This document shows, piece by piece, positions 45,340 through 55,300 of a stretch of DNA of 56,168 bases; the first letter of the stretch is position 1, and each line of letters begins with the position of its first letter. Below the pieces are notes generated by a model. That model ran no database searches. It was not told where the DNA came from and saw only the letters and a list, made by a program, of their open reading frames with translations. Both the position numbers and the translations under genes were made by a program. This DNA is from Thermoflexus hugenholtzii JAD2 (lineage in GTDB: Bacteria > Chloroflexota > Chloroflexia > Chloroflexales > Roseiflexaceae), in contig CAMCVW010000019.1 of assembly GCA_945881915.1 (NCBI GenBank), forward strand, positions 1 to 56,168, written 5' to 3'.

Positions 45340-46242
45340 ATGATGAGTCACTACGAATATGCAACGCCCGAAAACTTCCTCGGGCTCGAGGGTGAGATTG
45401 CCACCTACGACGGTGCGCGGGTCGTAGTTTTGCCTATCCCGTACGAGGCCACGGTGAGCTTTGGGCAAGGTGCACGCAGCGGACCGCGGGCCATCATCAA
45501 CGCATCGCGTCAAGTTGAATTATACGACCGTGAGTTCGACCGCGAAATGGCCTACGAATACGGCGTCCACACCCTGCCTGCACTGGCCCCCCACGGCGCC
45601 GGACCGGAGGCCATGGTCGATGCCATCCATGCCTGCGCCCACGAGCATCTGTCTGCCGGTAAGTTGTTGGTCGGCCTCGGCGGTGAGCACAGTATCTCGA
45701 GCGGGTTTGCCCGCGCCATTCACGACATCCACGGCGACTTTGTGCTCGTCCAAATCGATGCCCATAGTGATCTGCGCAACAGTTACGACGGCACGCCCTA
45801 TAGCCACGCCAGCGTCGCCCGCCGTATTGCAGACCTAGGAGCGCCCATTTTGCAATTCGGCATTCGGTCGATTTGTCTCGAAGAAATGGACTACATCCGC
45901 GCAACGCCCGATACGACACGCGTCTGGTTCAACGACGACGTGCATGCAGGTGGACATTTGCCTGAATTGGCAGCTCGCATCAAGGGCAAAAAGGTCTTTC
46001 TGACCATCGATGTCGACGGCTTCGACCCCAGCATCATCCCTGCCACTGGCACGCCCGAGCCACATGGCCTCACCTGGGTGCAGGTACTGGACATCGTCAA
46101 GACGGTCTGTAGCAACAGCACCGTGGTGGCCTTCGACTGCGTCGAACTGGCGCCCATCCCTGGGATGCATTCCAGCGATTTTATCACTGCCAAGTTGGTC
46201 TACAAAGTCATCAACCACATTATGGCCAAACGGATTGCCTAA
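45340..46242 (+). CDS. speB: Agmatinase (ureohydrolase family)
   Basis: The enzyme hydrolyses agmatine to putrescine and urea with two manganese ions. Its 300-residue sequence shows the metal motifs GGEHS, DAHSDLRNSYDGTPYSHASV and LTIDVDGFDPSIIPATGTPEP. SFGQGARSGPRAIINAS is typical of agmatinases. The ATG at 45340 or 45343 follows AGGGGGA. The second ureohydrolase, arginase at 20297, has the different GQNRRGVDMGP N-terminus. TACAAT at 45313-45318 may be its -10 element. A terminator follows at 46257. Confidence 0.92.
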   Translation: MMSHYEYATPENFLGLEGEIATYDGARVVVLPIPYEATVSFGQGARSGPRAIINASRQVELYDREFDREMAYEYGVHTLPALAPHGAGPEAMVDAIHACAHEHLSAGKLLVGLGGEHSISSGFARAIHDIHGDFVLVQIDAHSDLRNSYDGTPYSHASVARRIADLGAPILQFGIRSICLEEMDYIRATPDTTRVWFNDDVHAGGHLPELAARIKGKKVFLTIDVDGFDPSIIPATGTPEPHGLTWVQVLDIVKTVCSNSTVVAFDCVELAPIPGMHSSDFITAKLVYKVINHIMAKRIA

Positions 46243-46256
46243 GTTGCGCAGACATG

Positions 46257-46286
46257 ACCCCGGCAGCAGGGCTGTCGGGGGTTTTT
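46257..46286 (+). terminator. Rho-independent terminator after speB
   Basis: CCCCGGCAGC pairs with GCTGTCGGGG (one G-U pair), followed by G and TTTTT. It starts 14 bases after the speB stop. Confidence 0.82.
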
Positions 46287-46453
46287 GTGTCTTCGTCAGA
46301 TTACTATTGGGCATCGCGGCGTTTTTGATGAAAAAACTCCGCCGTGACGCAGGTGAATTGCCGCCGACTTCGTCCATGCACTGTTGCGGGTAACGGAGGC
46401 ACAGAAAATCGGACGCGCCGGATTTATTCCACCCTCCGCCAGCCCCGTGTGCG

Positions 46454-47599
46454 CTAGATCCGCGTCATCAGCATCGCCAACAGGGCCGTGCGCGGCACGA
46501 TACTATCGACCAATATGTATTCGCCGGGGCTGTGGTCGTTCCCGCCCACTGGGCCGAGACCATCGAGGGCAGGCAAGCCGAGTTCGGCGAAGTAGTTCGC
46601 GTAGGACATGCCGCCGGTGTGGGCATCGTTGATGCTGAATCCCAATTCGTTGGCACAGACCTTTGCAACTGTGGCGAGTTTGGCAATCTGGGGCGTGCAG
46701 GCCATGGCGGGCGTACTGATAGCTCCGGTCACGACGGTCGAGGTACCGGCGACGGTCGTGCGTGCGCCGATGGCCATAATGGCTTCGGTGACTGCCTGCC
46801 GGTCGGTGGGGTCGGTGATGCGCACGTCTATTTTGGCCTGCGCCTGATCGGGCACGCTATTCGAGACCGTACCGCCACTTACCACCCCCACATTGAGCGT
46901 CATACCGGGTCGCATCCCATTAAGCGCATGGAGTCCGATGCTGTGATGGGCCAGCTCGACGATGGCATTGGCGCCCTTGTGCGGTTCGACGCCGGCATGG
47001 GCGGCCTTGCCGGTGACGGTGAACCAAAAATTACCGCCGCCTTTGCGGGCCGACACGATATCGCCGTTTTCGCGGCCGGCCTCGAGCACCAACGCTACAT
47101 CGTGGTGCGGTGCCAAATCGGCAAAGCACTGCCGTGAGACGCGCATGTCGGTCTCTTCGTCGCTGCCGCAGATGATCGTGATCGAGGCAAAGGTCGAAAG
47201 CTGACCCAGATCCTGGAGTGCCGCCATCGCATAGAGACCAGACAACAAGCCGCTCTTGTTGTCGGCGCTGCCAGGCCCAAACAGCGTATTGCCCTCGATA
47301 CGGACTGGGCGTTCGGCGGCGATACCTACTGGGTAGACGGTGTCGAGATGGGCACCCAGCAAGATACGCGCCGTACCCGTACCGGTGAGTGTCAGCGCGA
47401 TAGTCGTGCCTGCGCGTTCATCCTGCCAGCGTCGGACGCTCCAGCCGCGTGCTGAGGCCCAATCGAGCACCCATGTAGCGGCGGTATCGACACCGACTTT
47501 GGACTCAGAGGGACATTCGATGGCGCACAATGCGGTCAGTTCCCAAATGTACGCGGGCAGGCGCGGGGTGAGGTAACCGACGAGTGTCGATGCGTCCAT
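46454..47599 (-). CDS. M20 family metallopeptidase
   Basis: The 381-residue protein has the M20 layout of a catalytic domain with an inserted lid/dimerisation domain (about 180-295). Metal ligands are all in place: GAHLDTV (H84, D86), GPGSADNKSG (D113), SDEET (E148/E149) and a late GGNDHSPGEY His. This resembles CPG2-like carboxypeptidases, though substrate cannot be told. The start ATG at 47599 lies 14 bases after the stop of a related gene lacking these residues. The pair is probably one operon. Confidence 0.9.
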   Translation of the reverse strand: MDASTLVGYLTPRLPAYIWELTALCAIECPSESKVGVDTAATWVLDWASARGWSVRRWQDERAGTTIALTLTGTGTARILLGAHLDTVYPVGIAAERPVRIEGNTLFGPGSADNKSGLLSGLYAMAALQDLGQLSTFASITIICGSDEETDMRVSRQCFADLAPHHDVALVLEAGRENGDIVSARKGGGNFWFTVTGKAAHAGVEPHKGANAIVELAHHSIGLHALNGMRPGMTLNVGVVSGGTVSNSVPDQAQAKIDVRITDPTDRQAVTEAIMAIGARTTVAGTSTVVTGAISTPAMACTPQIAKLATVAKVCANELGFSINDAHTGGMSYANYFAELGLPALDGLGPVGGNDHSPGEYILVDSIVPRTALLAMLMTRI

Positions 47600-47613
47600 G
47601 GGGTATCTCTTTT

Positions 47614-48465
47614 CTATGTACGCGTGATAGCCGCACGGAGCCGGGCACACACCAGGGCTAGGAGGGCAATTGCCGGGGCAATGCGTCTGTCGTCATCAGT
47701 CGTCAACATTGGCCCAAAGCCCTGCAGGACAGGCCAGCCTGCAGATATATCAATCAGCGCAGGGAGTGCATTGACGTGGAGGGGTGCCATACCCAGTGCA
47801 GCTGCGCTGGCATGCAGGACACTCGTCACAGGGTCTGTGGCTACAGCACCAAATCCATCATCAGCCGGCGCACCGAGCATCAGGATGCAGTCGTGACGCG
47901 TACGGAGCTCAGCGAGTGCGCGCTGTAGACCGAGATTGTCGCCAGCAGACAGCAGCGTGATGCACCCGACATCACCCAGGCCACCACATTCTTCGAGGGC
48001 TGCCATGGCGGTCAGTGCCGTCACGATGCCCGCCCGTGCCAGCACATCGACGGAGCCGTGCTGTCCGACCAACACGATACGTGGGCCACCCTTGCCGAGG
48101 ATACTAAAGGCGATAGCATCGGGCGTATTTGGCTCCTTCCAGCGCATCAGCTCCCAGTTGCGTTGGCGGCCCCAGCGGGCAATCCACTCAGCGGTGCTAT
48201 TAATGGCAGCCACATCGCCAGCTGGGAGGGAACAGAAGTCATCGAGCTGCGTACGGAACGCGCCACTTTGGTCTGCGCCGTAGGCGAGTAACGTCTGCGG
48301 GAATTCCGGCGTCAAGCCGCCGTCGAGGGCTGCTAGTGCGTCGTGCAAGCCCCAGATGAGTTGCATGCGACGCAGATGCCAGGCTGGTCGTTTGGGGCCG
48401 GTCTCGCGCATGAGGATGAGTTGGCGCAGGCGCTGCCGGAGTACCTGGCGTGAGGGGTGCGTCAC
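47614..48465 (-). CDS. Shortened M20-like protein without metal ligands (pseudo-enzyme)
   Basis: The 283-residue protein (GTG start at 48465, with weak GGGAA upstream) aligns by eye to the M20 peptidase that follows. STAEWIARWGRQRNWELMRW matches ATWVLDWASARGWSVRRW, and LARAGIVTALTAMAALEECG matches the SGLYAMAALQDLG helix. ISAGWPVLQGFGPM resembles the C-terminal LPALDGLGPVGG. The metal-binding motif has become GQHGSVD, the GPGSADNKSG loop is missing and SDEE reads AGDN. The lid domain is absent. It is unlikely to be a peptidase, but the frame is intact, so it may be a regulatory partner. Exact start is uncertain. A TATAAT on the minus strand (48496-48501) lies upstream. Confidence 0.75.
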   Translation of the reverse strand: MTHPSRQVLRQRLRQLILMRETGPKRPAWHLRRMQLIWGLHDALAALDGGLTPEFPQTLLAYGADQSGAFRTQLDDFCSLPAGDVAAINSTAEWIARWGRQRNWELMRWKEPNTPDAIAFSILGKGGPRIVLVGQHGSVDVLARAGIVTALTAMAALEECGGLGDVGCITLLSAGDNLGLQRALAELRTRHDCILMLGAPADDGFGAVATDPVTSVLHASAAALGMAPLHVNALPALIDISAGWPVLQGFGPMLTTDDDRRIAPAIALLALVCARLRAAITRT

Positions 48466-48533
48466 AGGCGTGTTCCCACGGGTGAATCTGCACGCATTAT
48501 AGACAAAACCACCCCACGCTGCCGTGCACATAC

Positions 48534-48575
48534 AAAAACCCCCTCCGCCGGCATCCTGCGATGCAACGAAGGGGG
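48534..48575 (-). terminator. Terminator of prfA
   Basis: On the minus strand ACCCCCTTCG... folds with ...GGAGGGGG and an inner GCATCGCAGGATGC hairpin, followed by TTTTT. It starts 22 bases behind the prfA stop. Confidence 0.82.
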
Positions 48576-48597
48576 TGTGGCAATCCAGGTCGCAGCG

Positions 48598-49686
48598 CTA
48601 TGCGTCGACACCGACGGCACGCAGACGTTCAGCGTTGTCATACACGGTCAGCGCGTCGATGAGTTTGTCGATGTCGCCGTCGAGGATCCCGGGGATGTTC
48701 GAGAAGTTCTGGCCGATGCGGTGGTCGGTCAGGCGGTCTTGGGGGAAGTTGTAGGTGCGTACTTTTTCGGCGCGTTCGCCAGTACCCACCTGGGCCAGCC
48801 GCGATTCGCCGACCGCTTTGGCGCGTTTTTCTTCTTTGACGGCGAACAAGCGCGCGCGAAGCACGCCCATGGCTTTTTCTTTGTTTTTGAGCTGCGAACG
48901 CCCGTCCTGACAGGTGACCACCATCTCGTCGGGAGTACCGCCGCGATAGACGATACGCACCGCCGAGTCGGTGGTGTTGACACCTTGGCCGCCGTGACCG
49001 CCAGAGCGGAATACGTCGATGCGCAGATCATCTTGTTTGATGTCGATGACGTCTTCGTCGAGCTTGGGCAGCACGGCAATCGTTGCGGTCGAGGTATGGA
49101 TACGGCCGCGCGCTTCGGTCGCAGGTACGCGCTGGACGCGATGGACGCCGCCTTCGTACTTGAGGCGGCTATAAGCGCCGTCGCCTTGGATTTCGACCGA
49201 GATTTCTTTATAGCCGCCGATGCCGTTTTCGGAGGCATTGAGGAGTTCGACCTTCCAACCAACGCGTTCGGCATAGCGCAGGTACATGCGATACAGGTCT
49301 GCAGCAAAGAGGGCCGATTCGTCGCCGCCTTCGCCTTGGCGCAGTTCCATGATGACCGAGCGTTCATCGTTGGGGTCTTTGGGGAGGAGCAGTAATTTGA
49401 GTGACGATTCAAGACCACCGCGTTCAGTGTTGAGCGTCGAGAGTTCTTCTTGGGCCATGGCACGCAGATCAGGATCATCCGCCGAGGCGTTGAACATCTC
49501 TTGGGCGTCGGTGATTTGTTGGACGACGGCATTGTAGCGCTGGAAGGCATTCACCACACCTTCGAGATCACGCTGCTCACGGGCAACCTGCTGCAGGCGC
49601 GGCAAATCGGTCAACACGGCCTGATCGGCCATTTGTTCAGTCAAATCTTCGTAGCGCTGGACGACGCTATTGAGCCGGTCAAACAT
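48598..49686 (-). CDS. prfA: Peptide chain release factor 1
   Basis: RF1 reads UAA and UAG stop codons and triggers peptide release. The 362-residue protein contains the catalytic GGQ in FRSGGHGGQGVNTTDSAV. The stop-codon region is VHRVQRVPATEARGRIHTSTATIAVLP (split), with the RF1-type PATEARGR rather than an RF2 motif. The ATG at 49686 follows AGGGAG. rpsU lies upstream on the same strand after about 150 bases. Confidence 0.96.
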   Translation of the reverse strand: MFDRLNSVVQRYEDLTEQMADQAVLTDLPRLQQVAREQRDLEGVVNAFQRYNAVVQQITDAQEMFNASADDPDLRAMAQEELSTLNTERGGLESSLKLLLLPKDPNDERSVIMELRQGEGGDESALFAADLYRMYLRYAERVGWKVELLNASENGIGGYKEISVEIQGDGAYSRLKYEGGVHRVQRVPATEARGRIHTSTATIAVLPKLDEDVIDIKQDDLRIDVFRSGGHGGQGVNTTDSAVRIVYRGGTPDEMVVTCQDGRSQLKNKEKAMGVLRARLFAVKEEKRAKAVGESRLAQVGTGERAEKVRTYNFPQDRLTDHRIGQNFSNIPGILDGDIDKLIDALTVYDNAERLRAVGVDA

Positions 49687-49786
49687 GGCGACTCCCTCTT
49701 GTTGTATGTCTACCGCACGCAGCGCGAGGCGGTAGAAGCGATGGACGGCGAGTAGGGTGGGCTGCGTAGACCACACAACAATCCAA

Positions 49787-49814
49787 AGCCGCCCCGGTAA
49801 CTACCGGAACGGCT
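49787..49814 (-). terminator. Hairpin after rpsU
   Basis: On the minus strand AGCCG...CCGGTA pairs with TACCGG...CGGCT around a short loop and is followed by TTTGGATTGTT. It lies 20 bases after the rpsU stop. T content is moderate, so termination is probable rather than certain. Confidence 0.6.
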
Positions 49815-49834
49815 GGTGGAGTATCGAACAAGGA

Positions 49835-50029
49835 CTAATGGCCGGTCTGAGCCATCTTCTTGCGGCGATTGCGTTCGGCGCGGCGACGCTTTTCTTTGCG
49901 TTGCTCACTCTTGGAGACGAATTGCATCTTCTCACGGAAGGTTTTGGTGATGCGCTCGGCCACGACAATCTTGTTGAAACGACGAAGCAACTGTTCGATG
50001 CTTTCCCCGTCACGGCGATCGATTTTCAT
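49835..50029 (-). CDS. rpsU: 30S ribosomal protein bS21
   Basis: The 64-residue protein is a normal-length bS21: ESIEQLLRRFNKIVVAERITKTF, then a very basic tail (SEQRKEKRRRAERNRRKK, split). It assists translation initiation on the small subunit. The ATG at 50029 is about 12 bases downstream of a GGGGAA stretch. It lies upstream of prfA on the same strand, separated by a hairpin. Confidence 0.93.
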   Translation of the reverse strand: MKIDRRDGESIEQLLRRFNKIVVAERITKTFREKMQFVSKSEQRKEKRRRAERNRRKKMAQTGH

Positions 50030-50171
50030 GCGCGTAGGGTTTCCCCTTTCACCCCCCTCCCGAAAACTAGAAGAATTCCCTTCAGTATACGAAGGTTGAA
50101 CTGCAAATGCAAACGTACCGGTGATTCTGGTGAGGACAAAAGAGGAACGATCACGCAGAGGCGCGAAGGAT

Positions 50172-50202
50172 AGTGAGTAGTGAGTAGTGAGTAGTGAGTA
50201 GT
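50172..50202. repeat. Heptanucleotide tandem repeat AGTGAGT
   Basis: Four full copies and three extra bases occur directly after a copy of the dispersed element GATCACGCAGAGGCGCG (50149). It is followed by a T-run. It lies in the 330-base gap between rpsU and the CsaA-like gene, which otherwise has no gene. Such short tandem repeats are common in cyanobacteria and Chloroflexota. Confidence 0.9.
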
Positions 50203-50316
50203 TTTTTTCCGCGAGGCGAACATGCTCTGTGTCTAGTACTCGAATCCGTGGTTCTTTCGCATCCTATATATCTCCGCGACGGAGCGGAGTGGAGGAACCG
50301 CGAATTCCATCCTCAC

Positions 50317-50358
50317 CATAATTCATAATTCATAATTCATAATTCATAATTCATAATT
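50317..50358. repeat. Heptanucleotide tandem repeat CATAATT
   Basis: Six perfect copies end four bases before the CsaA-like stop codon (minus strand). Read on the minus strand the unit is AATTATG, the same heptad that forms half of the 14-base repeat at 55939. The gap between 50203 and 50316 holds no visible gene. Confidence 0.95.
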
Positions 50359-50362
50359 CTCG

Positions 50363-50716
50363 CTACCCTGCCCGCGCACCATTCGGCACGGCCACCTCAG
50401 GCACAGCCAGCGCTGGCGTAATCCCGTCCGAAAACCCAATATCGAACAACATCCCCTCCGACACTTCGCCGGCCATCTTTTTGGGGGCCAAGTTTACAAT
50501 GAACAACGCCTGTTTGCCCACCAGTTCCTGCGGGTTGCTGCGCTCTTGTTTGATGCCGGCAAGGATATTGCGGGTCATCGAGCCGAAGTTGACCACCAAC
50601 TTCATCAATTTGTCTGATTTGGCGACCTCGAGGACCTGCTCGATGGTGCCCACGCGGATGTCGAGTTGGTCGATGACATCGAATGTCGTGACGGCTTTGA
50701 TTGGTGCGACGTCCAT
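50363..50716 (-). CDS. CsaA-like tRNA-binding domain protein
   Basis: The 117-residue protein is a stand-alone OB-fold tRNA-binding domain of the CsaA / MetRS C-terminal type. Family motifs are DIRVGTIEQVLEVAKSDKLMKLVVN and VNLAPKKMAGEVSEGMLF (split in two). CsaA-type proteins are described as export-related chaperones, others as tRNA-binding factors; here the role is not settled. The ATG at 50716 has GGAG six bases upstream; starts at 50728 or 50770 have none. It follows the PHP gene. Confidence 0.85.
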   Translation of the reverse strand: MDVAPIKAVTTFDVIDQLDIRVGTIEQVLEVAKSDKLMKLVVNFGSMTRNILAGIKQERSNPQELVGKQALFIVNLAPKKMAGEVSEGMLFDIGFSDGITPALAVPEVAVPNGARAG

Positions 50717-50769
50717 TGTTTTCTCCATATAAAAACGATTATGCTTGGTTTCGGAATTGTAAATTGACA

Positions 50770-51603
50770 TCAGCCACGAATAAGCCCCACGCGGCGCAAC
50801 AACGGCAGCATGTGCAGCGCATTCCAGCGCGCCAACGGCTGGTCTGGATGATGCGAATCCGAGCCGCCGCTGATAAGCAATCCGTGTTTTTGGGCTTGTG
50901 CGAGGTAGAAGTCCACCTGCACAGCGCTATGGGCCGGGTAAAAGACTTCCATACCGTCGATACCCGCTGCCACAAATGCGCTGATATCGTGCGCATCTGC
51001 CGGGATGGCATAGACGCCTTTGGAACGACCAGGATGGGCAATCAACGCCACACCGCCTGCCTCGTGTGCAGTAGCGATGACTTCTGGCACTGTGGGTGGA
51101 TTGTATGAACCGGCGCGCGCCAACAAGAAGCGCATCCCGGCCGCTTCGTCGTCACCGTCGACCCGTCCAGGCAGGTCGTTGTGTGCTGCCAGGGCAGTCG
51201 CTACCTCGGCGACATTAGTGTGACGCGGCGCATCGGGGGCAAACTGCGGCAACCGCCACCCCTCGGCGGGGAGTTGCTGGATCAGCACTGCGGCATCGGC
51301 TGCGTTGCGTGCATCGACCGAAGCGCACAGTGCGAGGACTGCGGGGTGCACCGGGTCGATACCGTACATCAGGGTGTGCCAGAGTTTGCCGTTGTGCGCA
51401 CTGTCTACTTCACAGCCCGACACAAAGCCCAGACCCGCTTGGTCAGCGGCAGTGCGCATGGCAACGACCCCGGCAGTGGTGTTGTGATCGGTGATGGCAA
51501 ACACCGCGACACCAGCGATTTTGAGGGCCGGAATGAGCGTACCCGGCCTCCAGCTGGAGTGATGCGGGAGCGCATCGGAGTGAATTTGCAGGTCTGCGAG
51601 CAT
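50770..51603 (-). CDS. PHP-domain phosphoesterase
   Basis: The 277-residue protein has the metal-binding motifs of the PHP superfamily: DLQIHSD (usually DLHxH), ITDHNTT, GCEVD, LIAHPGRSKG and GGSDSHHPD. Such stand-alone enzymes include RNase AM/YciV-type 5'-3' phosphoesterases and other nucleotide phosphatases; this one most resembles YciV-like proteins. Start ATG follows AGAAGGA. It lies between the CsaA-like and HAD genes on the same strand, with 33-53 base gaps. Note DLQIH in place of the usual DLHxH at the first site. Confidence 0.88.
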   Translation of the reverse strand: MLADLQIHSDALPHHSSWRPGTLIPALKIAGVAVFAITDHNTTAGVVAMRTAADQAGLGFVSGCEVDSAHNGKLWHTLMYGIDPVHPAVLALCASVDARNAADAAVLIQQLPAEGWRLPQFAPDAPRHTNVAEVATALAAHNDLPGRVDGDDEAAGMRFLLARAGSYNPPTVPEVIATAHEAGGVALIAHPGRSKGVYAIPADAHDISAFVAAGIDGMEVFYPAHSAVQVDFYLAQAQKHGLLISGGSDSHHPDQPLARWNALHMLPLLRRVGLIRG

Positions 51604-51636
51604 GGTGCGGTCCTTCTGTGTGTGCGCACAGTTTTT

Positions 51637-52296
51637 CTACAACGCGAAGTGGCGCATCAGCTCCTCGTAGTCCGAGACAATCACGTCGGGTTTGGCTGCC
51701 GCCAATTCGGCCGGCGTGTGCGTCGTCGCTATTGCGACGGTATACATGCCAGAATCACGCACAGATTGCAGGCCGGCGAAGCTGTCTTCGATACCGATAC
51801 AGTGTTGCGGGGCATGACCCAGACGCCGGGCAGCCTCGATAAAAATATCCGGCGCTGGTTTGCCGTACTTCACTTCGGCACCGAGGGTGATGGCACCGAA
51901 GTAGTTGGGCAGTTGCAGGCGATCCAACGTCGGTCCGACATTGCTGTGTGGCGCCGAGGTCGCGATGGCCGAACCCAACCCGTGCGTGTCCATGTGCTTC
52001 AGGAACACGTGCAACCCGTTGACCGGATGCACATGGTGCATCAGGGTGCGGTAGAGGGATTCTTTTTCGTCGGCATAGGCAAGCAGCTCTGCCTCGGTCA
52101 ATGGTCGTCCAAACAAAACCGGGAAAATTTCGCTGTTGCGTTTGCCCGACAAGCCGGCAATTGTCGCTTCGTCAGGAGTTGCAATGCGGTATTTGTCACG
52201 AAAAATAGTAAAGGCTTCTTCGTGCAGATGCATATTGGGCGTCAGTGTACCATCCATGTCGAACACAACGGCTTTAAAGTCAGATAGTCGAGGCAT
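51637..52296 (-). CDS. HAD superfamily hydrolase (beta-phosphoglucomutase-like)
   Basis: The 219-residue protein shows the HAD motifs in order: motif I VVFDMDGTL (nucleophile Asp near residue 12), motif II AIATSAPHSN, motif III KPAPDIFIEAARRLG and motif IV GIEDSFAGLQSVRDSGM. A helical cap (about 20-85) follows motif I, as in beta-phosphoglucomutase and sugar-phosphate phosphatases. The substrate is unknown. AGGAGG precedes the ATG at a good distance. It is next to the smc gene on the same strand (30-base gap) and may share its transcript. Confidence 0.9.
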   Translation of the reverse strand: MPRLSDFKAVVFDMDGTLTPNMHLHEEAFTIFRDKYRIATPDEATIAGLSGKRNSEIFPVLFGRPLTEAELLAYADEKESLYRTLMHHVHPVNGLHVFLKHMDTHGLGSAIATSAPHSNVGPTLDRLQLPNYFGAITLGAEVKYGKPAPDIFIEAARRLGHAPQHCIGIEDSFAGLQSVRDSGMYTVAIATTHTPAELAAAKPDVIVSDYEELMRHFAL

Positions 52297-52326
52297 ACAT
52301 TCCTCCTATGGTGAGTGCAGGTACAC

Positions 52327-55300
52327 TCAGCGCAGATGTGGGGCGACGGTGATGAGTTCATCGAGGCGTAACGACAACACCCGCGAGGCGCTGTCGTCGC
52401 CCATGGATACACCGTAGATAGAGTCAGCTATTTCGATGGTGCCACGATTGTGTGTGACAACGACGAACTGCGACGTCGAGCGCAAGTCGTCGAGGGCAGC
52501 ACGGAATCGCGCGACGTTGGCCTCGTCGAGCGCAGCATCGACCTCGTCGAGGACACAGAACGGCGTCGGTTTGACCTTAAGGATGGCAAACAACAGCGCC
52601 GCCGCCGTCAACGAGCGTTCGCCGCCCGACAACAGCGCCAGATTCTGCTGCCGTTTGCCCGGCGGACGTGCGTTGATTTCGATGCCGATGTCGTCGAGTG
52701 CGCCGCCGTCACCGGTTTTGGTCAGCTCTAGGCTCGCACTGCCGCCGCCAAACATGATTTGGAACGTCAACGCAAATTCACGGGCAACGGCACCGAAGGT
52801 CTGCTCGAAGTTGGCGCGCATCGTCGCATCGAGCTCTTTGATGAGCTCATTGAGACTCTGGGCAGCAGAGCGCAAATCAGCGACCTGGGTATTCATGAAC
52901 GTGTAGCGCTCGTTGGCTTCGTCGTATTCTTCGAGTGCCAACGGGTTTACCGGGCCGAGCCGTTGCAATTGATTACGATATGTCGTCAATTGCTGGTTAA
53001 GTGTCGTCTCGTCGCCTTCGATGGGTTCCGCGGTATGACTCAGCACCGACAAATCATACCCCTCGCTGTTGGCGCGGTCATGCAACACCGAGATACGATC
53101 GTTCGCCCGTTCGAGCGTCAATGCAGCGCGACCGGCGTCTGCTTCTGCGGCGCGCAGCGCCGTCATGAACGCTTGTTCGGCAGCTTCCTGCTCTGGCAAC
53201 AATGCTTCCGCTGCTTTGAGGGCGGCCTCGAGGGGGGCAATACGCGTCTGAATCGCGGCTATTTCGTCCTGGACGGTGACGAGCTCCTGCTCGTAGCCCG
53301 CGGTCTCGTGTTGGATTTTGGCGGCTTCGCCGGACAATTCGTCGGTGCGTGCTTGGCGTTGACTCATCGCATGGGCAATGGCCGCCAGGCGTTGTTCGGC
53401 AGCCTGGATGGTCGCTAGCGTTGCACGCACGTGTCCTTCGGCATCGGTCAGCAATTGCTGCACGGCAGCCCGGTGGTCGTCGTCGGCGTAACTCTGCTCG
53501 ATGAGCGCTTGTTCGTCATGGTAGGCGGCGTCGAGCGCGGTACGCTGAATCTGTTGCTGCGCCGACAAATCCAGCAGTTCTTGGTTGAGTTGGCTCATTT
53601 GTGCACTCGAGTCAGCCTGTCGTTGGCCGGCTTGTGACGCCTGTTGACTGACCAGGGCGACATCAGCCTCTGCTTTGTTATACGCCCGAAGTGCGTGTTC
53701 ACGTTGTTGCGACGTCTGCTGGACCGTGTTTTGATCTTCTTGGCGCGCAAGTTCATTCTGCTGTAGACGCTGTTCGAGTTGCTGCATGTGCGTACCGGCT
53801 CGGGCCACGACTGCGGTCAGACGATCGACCTCGGCTTTGGCCTTGTCGACTTCGAGGGGCAATTCGCGCAGATTGCGCTCGCGCTGCAACGTACCGCCAT
53901 CACGGACCTGGGCACCGCCGGTCAAGGAACCACCGCTGCTGACTTGTTCGCCACCGGTGGTGACGATTTGCCAACCGCCCGAGATACGTTTGATTTCGCT
54001 ACGCGCTACATCGAGGCTATCGACGATCAGCGTTCGACCAAGCAAATAGTCCAAGATGATGCGGTATTTGGGGGCGATATCGACCAACTGTGCTGCGACA
54101 CCCAAGACACCTGCAGCGTTCGATGGTGAACGCGTGTCGCCGCCTTGGCGGATGGTATCGAGGGGGAGGAACGTTGCGCGCCCTTGATTGTTCTTTTTGA
54201 GGGCCGCAATTGCTGCTTCGGCGTCGTCCCAGCGGTCGGTGACGATGTGTTGGAGGCGCGCACCGAGGGCTGTTTCGATCGCCAACTCGAGTGTCTGCGG
54301 GGCGGTGATGAGCGACGACACCAGGGCGAATTCGCGATTCGTCCGTTCGGCGTATTCCATTGCCGCTTTGACGCCTTGGGCAACGCCGCCATGGCTACGT
54401 ACAATCTGAAGCAGCGCTTGGTAACGCGAATCGACCTGGTTGTGGGTGCGGCGTGCGGCGGTCAGGGCTTCTTCGTTGAGGGTCCGTTCGGCGCGGAGGG
54501 AGTCTATTTCGGCACGAAGAATATTGATGGTCTGTTCGCGCTCAGCAGCACGTGTCTGGGCAATGGTGTGTGCATTCGTCGCTTCATCGACAAGCGCTTG
54601 CTGAGTACGCAACGCCAGTTGTGCTTGATCGACCAACACGGATTCGTTTTGTTGTGACGAGTCGAGTTGCGCCAGCAATTCTTGGAGGCGTTCGAGCTGT
54701 CGTTGGCGCTCGCGAATGGCACCGGCGGTAGCGGCTTCGGCACGTTGGGCGGCGTCGACGGTCGCACGCAATGCTCGGCGCCGTTCGTTGTAGCTGACGC
54801 GTCCATTATCGAGTTCATTGATGGTCGCCTGATGTGCCGCCCGCGTGTCGGTTTGTTGGTTGACGGTGAGTTGGAGTGCGACTATTTCGACGGCGACAAT
54901 GGCCTGCTGTGCTTCGGCATCACGAACGGTCTGCGCGTATTCGACACTCCGTTGCTGGACCGCTTTGATACGCTCAGCAGCCACGGCAATCGCGCGTTGG
55001 AGCCCCTCTGCGCGGGTATGCAAGCGACTGCCTTCGCCATAGATGCCGCCCATTTCTTCACGGAGGGTGCGTATCTGCAATCGTGCTGCGCCGATACGCT
55101 CGTTGAGGGCATCACGCTGCGTCTGTACATCGCTCAATATGTGCTGTGCGAGCGTGACATCCTGCGTGGCAGTGCCGAGTGAGGTATTTGCGATGGCATC
55201 CTGCATGCGGAGTAGCTTGATTTGGGTGGCATCGAGCTCATGTTTGATGTCACGGTGTTGTTTGGCGGCGCTGGCTTGCCGTTTGAGCGAACGAATGCGC

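Noticed and set aside
44386-45513. Longer CorA start at 45513
   Set aside because: The extension overlaps the divergent speB gene and has no CorA similarity; the ATG at 45288 is preferred.
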